64,000 nucleotides of DNA, taken from assembly GCF_007096885.1 (NCBI RefSeq), contig NZ_VJNO01000039.1, forward strand, positions 1 through 64,000, given 5' to 3'. Below are positions 33,992-41,674 of this stretch, piece by piece. This DNA is from Streptomyces sp. 130 (GTDB lineage Bacteria > Actinomycetota > Actinomycetes > Streptomycetales > Streptomycetaceae). The position numbers and the translations under genes are program-made. Within the stretch, counting starts at the first letter, position 1, and every line of letters begins with the position of its first letter. Under the pieces are notes generated by a model. It was given only the letters and a program-made list of their open reading frames with translations. It was not told the origin of the DNA and searched no databases.

Positions 33992-34432
33992 TCAGCGGTC
34001 CTTGGGGTCGAGCAGCCAGAGCCCGAGGACGACGATGAACGACAGGCAGAGGAAGCCCGCGCCCCACCACGCGGTGCCGGAGTTGCCCTCCATCCACTCG
34101 TCCACGATGACCGTCAGGCCCCACAGCTGCCCGATGACGACGGACATGGCCAGCACGAGGCGGGCGGTGAGCTTCGAGGACCGCTCGGGCTCCTGGTCGG
34201 TGCCGGCGCCGGGTCCGGGCCCGGTGTGGCGGACGCGGGGGTCGCCGTAGCCGCTGGTGGGCCGGATCTGCGGGTAGCGCTCGTGGACGGGCCGGTTGAG
34301 TTCGGCCCGCGCGCTGCCGGGGTGGTACCGGGGGTAGTGCGGGCCGGGGTGGAGCGGGGGGCCGGGGGTCTGTGGGGCGGGCGCGGGCTGGGGGCCCGGG
34401 GCGCCGGGGGGCCGGCGGTCGTCGTCGCTCAT
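33992..34432 (-). CDS. Small membrane protein, last gene of the molybdoenzyme operon
   Basis: A 146-residue protein. A Pro-rich cytoplasmic half (to about residue 85) is followed by two membrane helices (LTARLVLAMSVVIGQLWGLTVIV and AGFLCLSFIVVLGLWLL). It starts with ATGA overlapping the Rieske stop, so it is made with the complex and may be a small anchor or assembly subunit. I do not recognise a named family. Confidence 0.75.
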   Translation of the reverse strand: MSDDDRRPPGAPGPQPAPAPQTPGPPLHPGPHYPRYHPGSARAELNRPVHERYPQIRPTSGYGDPRVRHTGPGPGAGTDQEPERSSKLTARLVLAMSVVIGQLWGLTVIVDEWMEGNSGTAWWGAGFLCLSFIVVLGLWLLDPKDR

Positions 34433-35238
34433 GACGGGCTCCCGGTGGTGTCGGAGGCGCCGGCTCCGGTGCGTGCGGGGGACGGGCCGGGGGCGACCGG
34501 TCCGGGGGCCACCGTGCGGGCGGTTCCGCCGGGGGCGGCGGGTGCCTCGGCGCCGTCGCGGACGCCGGGGCAGCCGAGACGGGCGGCCAGGTCGGGGCGT
34601 TCCTCGCCGAACTGGCGGCACAGCCCGTGCTCGACGCTCTCGCCGGAGCGGGTGGTGCCGACGGCCCAGATGCTGCCGTCGGTCTCCTCGGTGAGCACGA
34701 CCTTGGGCAGCCCGCGGGGCGGCGGTCCGGCGGTGACCTCGCCGCTGCGGGCGTCGAAGACACCTTCGTGGCAGGGGCAGTACAGCTCGCCCTCGGTGCC
34801 CCGGTCCTTGCGCCAGAGGACGGCGCAGGCGAGGTGGGTGCAGATGGCGGAGTAGCCGACGAGGGTGCCGTCGTTGAGCCGGACGGCGACCGCGCGGTCC
34901 TCCTCGTCGGGGTAGTCGAAGGCGATGGACTCGCCGGGGAGGAGTTGCGCGGCGATCTTCTTGGGGGTGGGGGCCTTGCCGTCGTCGGGGTCGCCGTGGC
35001 GGGGCAGGATGCCGCCGGCGACCCCGAGCCCGCCGATGGCGAGCCCGCCGGACACGGTGGCGACGATGCGCAGGTAGTCGCGCCGGGTGGTGAGGGCGTC
35101 GGCGGCGATCCGGTCGTGCAGGGCCTCGCGGGGGTCGCCGGAGGCCGGCTGTCCGGGGGCCGCGGGGGTCGTGCTGCCGGGGTCGCGGGGCGGGGGCTGC
35201 TTCGGGTCGCCGGGGGGCGGGTAGCCGGTCTCGGTCAC
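34429..35238 (-). CDS. Rieske [2Fe-2S] protein with Tat-type signal
   Basis: A 269-residue protein. TRRDYLRIVATVSGGLAIGGLG at residues 51-72 is a twin-arginine signal/anchor. The Rieske domain has the ligands CTH (C133, H135) and CPCH (C154, H157), with C138 and C156 placed for the stabilising disulfide. The C-terminal 50 residues are a Pro/Ala-rich tail. It should accept electrons on the outer membrane face, as QcrA-type proteins do. GTG 35238 overlaps the ferredoxin stop. A Rieske subunit is unusual in a NasA/Nap/Fdh-like operon. Confidence 0.9.
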   Translation of the reverse strand: MTETGYPPPGDPKQPPPRDPGSTTPAAPGQPASGDPREALHDRIAADALTTRRDYLRIVATVSGGLAIGGLGVAGGILPRHGDPDDGKAPTPKKIAAQLLPGESIAFDYPDEEDRAVAVRLNDGTLVGYSAICTHLACAVLWRKDRGTEGELYCPCHEGVFDARSGEVTAGPPPRGLPKVVLTEETDGSIWAVGTTRSGESVEHGLCRQFGEERPDLAARLGCPGVRDGAEAPAAPGGTARTVAPGPVAPGPSPARTGAGASDTTGSPS

Positions 35239-35837
35239 CGTCGGACGTCCTTCCCGTTGATTTCCACGACGGGCAGGCCGCCGGGGACCGGCCACTGGAC
35301 CCGGTCGGCGGGCACGACCATCGCGACGCCGGTGCGGACCTCGCTCCGGCCGAAGACGAAGGAGTCGGCGACCTGGACACCGGGCCGTTCGGCCTGGAGT
35401 TCCTCGGCGGTGCCGTAGAAGAGCGCTCCGGTCGGGCAGACGGTGGCGCACATGGGGGCGAGGCCGTAGGCGGTGCGGTCGTAGCAGAGGTTGCACTTCA
35501 TCTGCAGCTTCGCCTGGAGGTCGATCTTCGGTACGCCGAAGGGGCAGGCGTTGACGCAGTTGGCGCAGCCGATGCAGCGGGTGGTGTCCGCCTGCTGCAC
35601 GACGCCGTCGGCGGTCACCAGGATCGCGTCGGCGGGGCACACCTCGGCGCACGGGGCGACGGGGTCCTCGCAGTGCATGCAGACGGTGGGAAGGGAGGCG
35701 ACGGACTGGCCCTCGTCGGTGTAGTCGAGGTGGATCATGGACTTGCCGCGGTGCGAGTCGCATTCGCGGCAGGCCGAGACGCACGCCTGGCAGCCGATGC
35801 AACGGCCCGGGTCGATGAAGATCGTTCGGCCCATCAT
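35235..35837 (-). CDS. Four-cluster 4Fe-4S ferredoxin subunit (DmsB/NrfC/HybA-like)
   Basis: A 200-residue electron-transfer protein with four cysteine groups: RCIGCQACVSACRECD, CMHCEDPVAPCAEVCPAD, RCIGCANCVNACPFG and KCNLCYDR...CATVCPTG. This is the standard four [4Fe-4S] layout of the beta subunits of molybdopterin oxidoreductases. It passes electrons between the catalytic subunit and the membrane/Rieske components. The start is 7 bases after the catalytic gene, with GAGGAG upstream; ATG 35834 is an alternative start one codon later. Confidence 0.93.
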   Translation of the reverse strand: MMGRTIFIDPGRCIGCQACVSACRECDSHRGKSMIHLDYTDEGQSVASLPTVCMHCEDPVAPCAEVCPADAILVTADGVVQQADTTRCIGCANCVNACPFGVPKIDLQAKLQMKCNLCYDRTAYGLAPMCATVCPTGALFYGTAEELQAERPGVQVADSFVFGRSEVRTGVAMVVPADRVQWPVPGGLPVVEINGKDVRR

Positions 35838-35844
35838 GCGGGCA

Positions 35845-38169
35845 TCAGCTCCTCTCCGAGGTGCCGCGGCCCTGCGGGGACGTGGGCGGCAGCGGGTCGG
35901 TGCGGGAGACCTGGGCCTCCGGGTAGGCGACGTGTCCGGGTGCGACCGGGGGCGCGGGGACCTCGTCGATCCGCTCGGCGTGCTCGATGCGGCAGGCGCA
36001 CACCTTGTACTCGGGGATCTTGGAGCGGGGGTCGAGGGCGTCGATGGTGAGCACGTTGGCGGCGGTGGGGACCGGCCAGTGGTACGGGATGAAGACGGTG
36101 TCGGGGCGGATCGCCTCGGTGACCAGGGCGGGGAAGACCTCGCTGCCGCGCCGGGTGACGACGCGGACCGGTTCACCGTTGCGGAAGCCGTGGGAGGGGT
36201 GGACCTCGGCCCAGGGGCGGGGGGTCTGCTCGACGAGGCCGCCGAGCCTGCGGGTCTGGTTGCCGGAGAGGAAGTGGGCGACGGTGCGGCCGGTGGTGAG
36301 CGTCATGGGGTGCTCGTCGTCGTACGGGTCCATCGGCGGGTGCCACTCGACGACCTGGAGGTGGATCTTGCCGTCGGGGTGGTAGGTCTTGCCGTCCTCG
36401 AAGAGCCGGGGGGTGCCGGGGTGGTCGGTGGACGGGCAGGGCCAGGAGATGCCGCCGGTCTCCTCCAGCCGTTCGTAGGTGATGCCGTAGTAGTCGTTGA
36501 CGGTGCCGGCGGAGGCGATCCGCAGCTCGTCGAAGACCTGGCGCGAGTTGTCGAAGGCGAATTTGTCGCCGGCGCCGAGCCGGCGGGCGAGTTCACACAT
36601 GACCCAGGTGTCCGTGCGGACTCCAGGGGGCGGGTCCTGAGCCTTGTTGTGCTTGACCACCCGGGCTTCGGCGTTGGCCATGACGCCGTCGTCCTCGGCC
36701 CAGGTGGTGACGGGGAAGACGACGTGCGCGTTGGCGGCGGTCTCGGAAAGGAAGAAGTCGAATTGGGCGTGGAACTCTGTGGCGTCGTACCCCTCCTTGA
36801 CCACCCGGTAGTTGGGCAGGGAGACGAAGGGGTTGTTGCAGATGCCGATCAGGCCACGGATCTCGCGGCGCTGCATCTGCCAGACCATTTCCATCATCGA
36901 GGTCCCGGCGGGCGGGAGTTCGGACTCCTCGATGCCCCAGATCTCGCAGATCTGCCGGCGGTGCTCGGCGTTGTTGATGGAGCGCCCGCCGGGGAGGAGG
37001 TCGGACTTCTGGCCGTGCTCGCGGCCGCCCTGCCCGTTGCCCTGGCCGGTGAGGGTGCCGTAGCCGGCGCCGGGCTTGCCGATGTGTCCGGTGGCGGTGC
37101 AGAGGTTGATCACGGTGAGGCAGTTCTCGACGCCCTGCGAGTGGTGTTCGATGCCCCGGGCGTGCCAGGCCATGGCCTTGGGGGCGCGGGCGAAGGTGCG
37201 GGCGACCTGGACGATCTGTTCGGCGGGGATGCCGCAGATCTCGGCGACGCGGGACGGCGGGTACTCGGCGACCTTGGCCTTGACCTCCTCCCAGCCGGTG
37301 GCGTGGGCGGCGAGGTACGCCTCGTCGGTGAGGCCCTCCTCGATGACGACGTTGAGTACGGAGTTGAAGAACGCCGAGTCGGTGCCGGGCTTGAGGGCGA
37401 CGTGGATGTCGGCGGTCCGGGCGACGGCCGTCTCGCGGGGGTCGACCACGATGAGGCTGGCGCCCCGGTCCCGGGCGCCCCACACGTACTGGGTCATGAC
37501 GGGGAAGCACTCGCCGACGTTGGAGCCGGCGATGAGCAGGCAGTCGGTGAGGAGCATGTCGGAGAAGGGGTTGCCGGCCCGGTCGATGTTGAAGGCGAGT
37601 TTGTTGGCGCCGGCCGCGCTGACCATGCAGAGCCGGCCGTTGTAGTCGACGTGCCGGGTCTTGAGGGCGACCCGGGCGAACTTGCCGACCAGGTAGGTCT
37701 TCTCGGAGAACAGGCTCGCTCCGCCGAGCAGGCCGAAGGCGTCGTTCCCGTACGCCTGCTGGATGCGCCTGATCTCGGCGACGGTGAAGTCGAGCGCCTC
37801 GTCCCAGGAGACCTCGCGGAAGGCCTCGTCGCGGGAGCGGCGCATCAGGGGGGCGGTGAGCCGGTCGGGGTGGTTGATCTGCTGGTAGGCGTTGATGCCC
37901 TTCGGGCACAGGCGCATGCGGTTGATGTCGTGGTTGCGGGGTTCGACGCCGAAGACCTTGCCGCCGCGGTCGACGCGCAGATACATGCCGCACTGGACGC
38001 CGCAGAAGCAGCAGTGGGTGGGGACGAGGGTCTCGCCGTTCTGGTCGGCGTGCCACCGGTCGGCGGGGATACCGCCCGCGTCGCGGAAGGCGCGGGTGCC
38101 CGGCGGGGCGAGGGAGGGATCGATGGGAACGACCGCATGCGGTTCGGGCGTTCGCGAGTCCGCGGTCAT
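35845..38169 (-). CDS. Molybdopterin oxidoreductase catalytic subunit
   Basis: A 774-residue bis-MGD enzyme. The N-terminal [4Fe-4S] site is C53-x2-C56-x3-C60-x27-C88 (HCCFCGVQCG, RLCPKG). YNGRLCMVSAAGANK places Cys181 as a likely molybdenum ligand, as in NasA/NarB-like and Cys-type formate dehydrogenases. GSNVGECFPV and the C-terminal MGD domain (MTLTTGRTVAHFLSGNQTRR) are intact. No Tat signal, so the active site is probably cytoplasmic. ATGA overlap with the membrane subunit. Substrate undetermined (nitrate, formate or another small oxidant/reductant). Confidence 0.9.
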   Translation of the reverse strand: MTADSRTPEPHAVVPIDPSLAPPGTRAFRDAGGIPADRWHADQNGETLVPTHCCFCGVQCGMYLRVDRGGKVFGVEPRNHDINRMRLCPKGINAYQQINHPDRLTAPLMRRSRDEAFREVSWDEALDFTVAEIRRIQQAYGNDAFGLLGGASLFSEKTYLVGKFARVALKTRHVDYNGRLCMVSAAGANKLAFNIDRAGNPFSDMLLTDCLLIAGSNVGECFPVMTQYVWGARDRGASLIVVDPRETAVARTADIHVALKPGTDSAFFNSVLNVVIEEGLTDEAYLAAHATGWEEVKAKVAEYPPSRVAEICGIPAEQIVQVARTFARAPKAMAWHARGIEHHSQGVENCLTVINLCTATGHIGKPGAGYGTLTGQGNGQGGREHGQKSDLLPGGRSINNAEHRRQICEIWGIEESELPPAGTSMMEMVWQMQRREIRGLIGICNNPFVSLPNYRVVKEGYDATEFHAQFDFFLSETAANAHVVFPVTTWAEDDGVMANAEARVVKHNKAQDPPPGVRTDTWVMCELARRLGAGDKFAFDNSRQVFDELRIASAGTVNDYYGITYERLEETGGISWPCPSTDHPGTPRLFEDGKTYHPDGKIHLQVVEWHPPMDPYDDEHPMTLTTGRTVAHFLSGNQTRRLGGLVEQTPRPWAEVHPSHGFRNGEPVRVVTRRGSEVFPALVTEAIRPDTVFIPYHWPVPTAANVLTIDALDPRSKIPEYKVCACRIEHAERIDEVPAPPVAPGHVAYPEAQVSRTDPLPPTSPQGRGTSERS

Positions 38170-39317
38170 TTGAAGCCCTTCTTCACCTGGGAGAGGTAGG
38201 CGCTGCCTCGCAGCACCCGCTTGCAGCGCGGGCAGTATTCGGCCCACTCGTCGAAGCCGAGGCTGAGGTCGCGCATGGTGCCGCGGAGGTTGTCGACGTA
38301 CGGGGTGGTGTCGATGGGTTCCTCGCAGCGGCGGCAGGCGAAGACCTCTTCGCCCTGCCGGCCGGTGTACTTGAAGAGCTGCATGCCTACGGCGGCGGGG
38401 CGCTGGACGATGTGGAAGAACTTCCCGAACGGGATGTAGATGAGGGTGAAGACCACCGCGACCATGTGGAGGATCGCCAGGAACTCGTAGCCGCCGCCGT
38501 GCAGGAAGATCGAGGAGAAGGTGAGCAGCAGACCGGTCACCGAGATGACGATGAGCGCGATCAGCGGCACCAGGTCGTAGGCGAACCGCTGGCCGGTGAT
38601 GGCCGCGCGGTCCTTCATCCGCCGCCACAGGAAGTAGGAGGCGCCGGGGATGACGAGGACGGCGGCGATGTCCAGGCCGTGGAACATCAGCCAGCCGAGG
38701 AAGTCGAGGGAGTCGAAACCGATGATCTTGAAACCCCAGATACGCATCTCGTAGCCGGGTCCGGAACCGGTGCCCGAGGTGAAGGTGAACCAGCCCCAGG
38801 TCAGCGGGAAGGTGATCAGCGCGGCGAGGACGCAGCCCCAGAAGATCAGCTGGTGGGCGGCCCAGCGGGCGTGCGAGCGAGCGCCGAGGAACTTCTGGAA
38901 GCCGAGGTAGGTGGCGATCATCTTCGGCAGCGCGGTGGGCGCGCGGCGGAAGTTGGCCATCGAGAAGAGGCTCCCCCAGCCCTTCTTGAACAGCCGCTTG
39001 GCGCCGGGGGCGGAGACCCACACGGTGTACCGGTACGCGACGCCGAAGGCGAGGAAGACCGTGGCCACGGCGTACGGCAGCAGTGCGGAGTCGAAGTGCT
39101 CCAGGAACCGGCTGCCGAGCACGATGGCCACGACGAGCAGAAGGGAGACGATGACGCCCGCCGCGGTCGCCCGGGCGGTGACGGACCGGGGGACGAGCGC
39201 CCCGGCCCGCCCGGACCCGCGCGGCTCCGGCGCGTCGCCGGCCCCGCCGACGGTTGCGGTACGACCCCCGGGGGCGGGCTGCGCGGCTGCGCCTGCGGCT
39301 TCAGGTGGCTCGGTCAC
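38166..39317 (-). CDS. Polytopic membrane subunit with C-terminal zinc-ribbon-like CxxC pair
   Basis: A 383-residue protein with five to six membrane helices (for example AAGVIVSLLLVVAIVLG, HQLIFWGCVLAALITFPLTW, MFHGLDIAAVLVIPGASYFL, LHMVAVVFTLIYIPFGKFFH). Histidines in helices suit haem b or quinone binding as in NarI-like subunits. The tail has CRRCEEP and YCPRCKRVL, a probable metal site. Annotators sometimes call this an MFS protein; the operon says respiratory membrane anchor. GTG 39317 lacks a ribosome site but TACCGT is 6 bases upstream, so it may be leaderless. First gene of the operon. Confidence 0.82.
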   Translation of the reverse strand: MTEPPEAAGAAAQPAPGGRTATVGGAGDAPEPRGSGRAGALVPRSVTARATAAGVIVSLLLVVAIVLGSRFLEHFDSALLPYAVATVFLAFGVAYRYTVWVSAPGAKRLFKKGWGSLFSMANFRRAPTALPKMIATYLGFQKFLGARSHARWAAHQLIFWGCVLAALITFPLTWGWFTFTSGTGSGPGYEMRIWGFKIIGFDSLDFLGWLMFHGLDIAAVLVIPGASYFLWRRMKDRAAITGQRFAYDLVPLIALIVISVTGLLLTFSSIFLHGGGYEFLAILHMVAVVFTLIYIPFGKFFHIVQRPAAVGMQLFKYTGRQGEEVFACRRCEEPIDTTPYVDNLRGTMRDLSLGFDEWAEYCPRCKRVLRGSAYLSQVKKGFK

Positions 39318-39512
39318 GGTGCCACGGTAGGACGGTGTGGGGCGATTGGTCCTGTTTTGCGAGGCCAGGGGGTGAGCGAGTCGCGGGGCGGGCGGGGAGG
39401 CGGGTGGGGAGGGGCGGGGGGCGGGGGGGCGGGGGAACCCCCGGGGGCGCGAGGGGCCTTCGGCGGTACCTTGGCCGCTCGCCCCTCCACCCCCGCCGCG
39501 AAGGAGCACCGG

Positions 39513-40556
39513 ATGCCCCGTCAGGACGCCCTCACCGATGTACACGGCCTGCGCGTCGGCCACGCCCAGGTCTCCGGGCAGGGCGCCCTCACCGGGACCA
39601 CCGTGGTGCTCGCGCCCGAGGGCGGGGTGGTCGCCGCGGTCGATGTGCGCGGGGGCGGGCCGGGGACGCGGGAGACGGACGCGCTTGATCCGCGCAACCT
39701 GGTCCAGCGCATCGACGCGGTCGTGCTCACCGGCGGCAGCGCGTACGGCCTCGACGCGGCGTCCGGCGTGATGGCCTGGCTGGAGGAGCGGGGGCGCGGG
39801 GTGCGGGTGGGCGCCGATCCGGCCCAGGTGGTCCCCGTGGTCCCGGCGGCCTGCGTGTTCGACCTGGGGCGGGGCGGCGACTGGCGGGCCAGGCCGGACG
39901 CGGCGACGGGCCGGGCCGCCGTGGAGGCGGCCTCCCGGGCCGAGGAGGGCGCGGCGGTCGCCGAGGGGTGCGTCGGCGCGGGCACGGGCGCGGTCGCCGG
40001 GCAGCTCAAGGGCGGGGTGGGCACCGCGAGTGTGCTGCTGCCGTCCGGGCTCACCGTCGGCGCGCTCGTCGTGGTCAACGCGGCGGGCTCGGTGCTCGAT
40101 CCCCGTACGGGGGTGCTGTTCGGGGAGTACGGCGGCGAGGAGCCGGCCGTGGCCCCGCCGGCCGAGGTCCACGCGGCGGCGCGACGGCGCCTGGCGCAGG
40201 CGCGCGGCACCGATGCGCGCCCCCCGCTCAACACCACGCTCGCCGTCGTCGCCACCGACGCCGCCCTCACCCGCGCGCAGGCGCGGAAGCTGGCGGGCAC
40301 CGCGCACGACGGGCTGGCGCGCGCCATCCGCCCCGTGCACCTGATGAACGACGGGGACACGGTGTTCGCGCTCGCCACCGGACGGCGGGACCTGGACGCG
40401 GCGGACCCCGTCGCGCTCAACCCGCTGCTCGCGGCGGGGGCGGACGCGGTGGCCCGGGCCATCGTGAAGGCGGTCCGGGCGGCGAGGGGCGTCGAGGGCC
40501 GCGACGGCGGGGGCACCTTCCCGTCGTACGGCGACCTCTACGGGCCACCCGCGTAA
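39513..40556 (+). CDS. P1-family peptidase / NylC-like Ntn amidohydrolase
   Basis: A 347-residue protein of the DmpA/NylC fold. It has LTDVHGLRVGHAQV, VVLTGGSAYGLDAASGVM, GAGTGAVAGQLKGGVGTAS and PPLNTTLAVVATDA. By analogy with NylC, autocleavage should occur between Asn240 and Thr241, making Thr the nucleophile. The family hydrolyses beta-aminopeptides or nylon oligomers; the natural substrate is unknown. ATG 39513 follows AAGGAGCACCGG. The last codons (PPA-stop) already belong to the repeat array that follows. Confidence 0.9.
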   Translation: MPRQDALTDVHGLRVGHAQVSGQGALTGTTVVLAPEGGVVAAVDVRGGGPGTRETDALDPRNLVQRIDAVVLTGGSAYGLDAASGVMAWLEERGRGVRVGADPAQVVPVVPAACVFDLGRGGDWRARPDAATGRAAVEAASRAEEGAAVAEGCVGAGTGAVAGQLKGGVGTASVLLPSGLTVGALVVVNAAGSVLDPRTGVLFGEYGGEEPAVAPPAEVHAAARRRLAQARGTDARPPLNTTLAVVATDAALTRAQARKLAGTAHDGLARAIRPVHLMNDGDTVFALATGRRDLDAADPVALNPLLAAGADAVARAIVKAVRAARGVEGRDGGGTFPSYGDLYGPPA

Positions 40557-40712
40557 GGAGGCCCGAGCGCTCCGGGAAGCTCCACCCCGCGTAAGAGCCC
40601 CACCCGCGTCGGGAAGCCCCAGGGCTCCGCGAAGCCCCACCCGCGCCAGGAAGCCCGAGCGCTCCGGGCAGCCCCACCCGCGCGAGGAAGCCACCACCCG
40701 CGCGAGGAAGTC
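40545..40712 (+). repeat. Degenerate minisatellite (CCCCACCCGCGnnAGGAAGCC family)
   Basis: About seven to eight imperfect units of roughly 20-22 bp, such as CCCCACCCGCGCCAGGAAGC, with GAGCGCTCCGGGnAGC inserted twice. The core CACCCGCG is the complement of the core in the array at 32748-32964. Confidence 0.8.
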
Positions 40713-40838
40713 CGGGCCGTGTGCGCGGAACCTTCCGTGCGCCCCGTGCGTTTTTCTGAACCCCGGTCCTGATGCCGGCCCCAGGGGCTACGTTATGCAC
40801 GCACCAAGTCACACGCGGCGACGGCTGGAGACAGCACC

Positions 40839-41594
40839 TTGAGCGATCCGTACGAGACGACCGAGCAGCACCTGGAACGAATCCTGCGCCGGGCTCTCAA
40901 TTCGTTCGACCTCCCCGACAGCACGGTGGAGCGGCTGGGCTCCGCGCTGGCCCACAGCAGCTCCCTGTATTCCTCGCACCACAGCGCCGCCCTGCATCGC
41001 GAGACCTACCGCCACGCGTATCTGCTGAGCGACGGCTCCGTGCTGACCCTGTGGGAGCTGGTGCACAGCGGTCCGCGCGGGGACGGCCATCCCGACACGC
41101 GGCAGCACGAGCTGTACGACGACGAGGCCGACGCCCACATCGCCGCCGCCCGGCTGACCGGCGGCCTGTGGGACGTTCCCGAGTTCTGCGACGACGAGGG
41201 CACCCGGGCCGACCTGGAGCTCATGTCGGCGCTGCTGGCCGCGCCCCCGGCCCCGCTCCCCCGGATGTACGCGCCGGACAACTCCGCGGATCACGCCCGC
41301 CGTGTGCTGCGCCGCGCGGAGAACGGCGACGTGCCCGGCGAGGAGACCGCCCGGCTGCTGCGGGCCGCCTTCGCGCACCACATCACTCAGGTCTTCGGCC
41401 GTCAGTGCCGGGTGGAGGGCCGGGACGCCGGCTTCACCCTGTACGAGCACGCGTTCCTGCTCCTCGACGGCAGCGAGACGAGCCTGTGGGAGGTCGAGCA
41501 CACGGCGACCCCGGACGGGCGCCACATGTGCGAGGTGTACGGCGACGAGGAGACGGCCCGCTGCGCGATGGAAGCCCGTACGCGCATCTGCTGA
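40839..41594 (+). CDS. DUF6227-type protein with two homologous halves
   Basis: A 251-residue cytoplasmic protein with internal duplication. RHAYLLSDGSVLTLWELVH (about 53-71) and EHAFLLLDGSETSLWEVEH (about 203-221) align, each preceded by a helical region (HLERILRRALNSF; HARRVLRRAENGD). I associate it with the streptomycete DUF6227 family, which has no known function. TTG 40839 has GGAG 8 bases upstream. It is followed by a strong terminator. Confidence 0.8.
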   Translation: MSDPYETTEQHLERILRRALNSFDLPDSTVERLGSALAHSSSLYSSHHSAALHRETYRHAYLLSDGSVLTLWELVHSGPRGDGHPDTRQHELYDDEADAHIAAARLTGGLWDVPEFCDDEGTRADLELMSALLAAPPAPLPRMYAPDNSADHARRVLRRAENGDVPGEETARLLRAAFAHHITQVFGRQCRVEGRDAGFTLYEHAFLLLDGSETSLWEVEHTATPDGRHMCEVYGDEETARCAMEARTRIC

Positions 41595-41611
41595 CCCCGC
41601 GCCCGCCGCAT

Positions 41612-41650
41612 ACCGGTGCCCGCGCCCCCTCGGGGGACGCGGGCACCGGT
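41612..41650. terminator. Bidirectional terminator
   Basis: ACCGGTGCCCGCG (41612-41624) has a perfect 13-bp complement at 41638-41650, and the loop itself can pair (CCCCC/GGGGG). It lies between convergent DUF6227 and MFS genes. Confidence 0.9.
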
Positions 41651-41674
41651 GACTCCGCCTCGTACGCCGTCGGC

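Noticed and set aside
35845..38169. Naming the catalytic subunit nitrate reductase or formate dehydrogenase
   Set aside because: The Cys ligand region fits several subfamilies and the Rieske/CxxC partners match none well, so only the superfamily was called.
38166..39317. MFS transporter
   Set aside because: It has only five to six helices, a CxxC-pair tail and an ATGA overlap with a molybdoenzyme; it is a respiratory membrane subunit.
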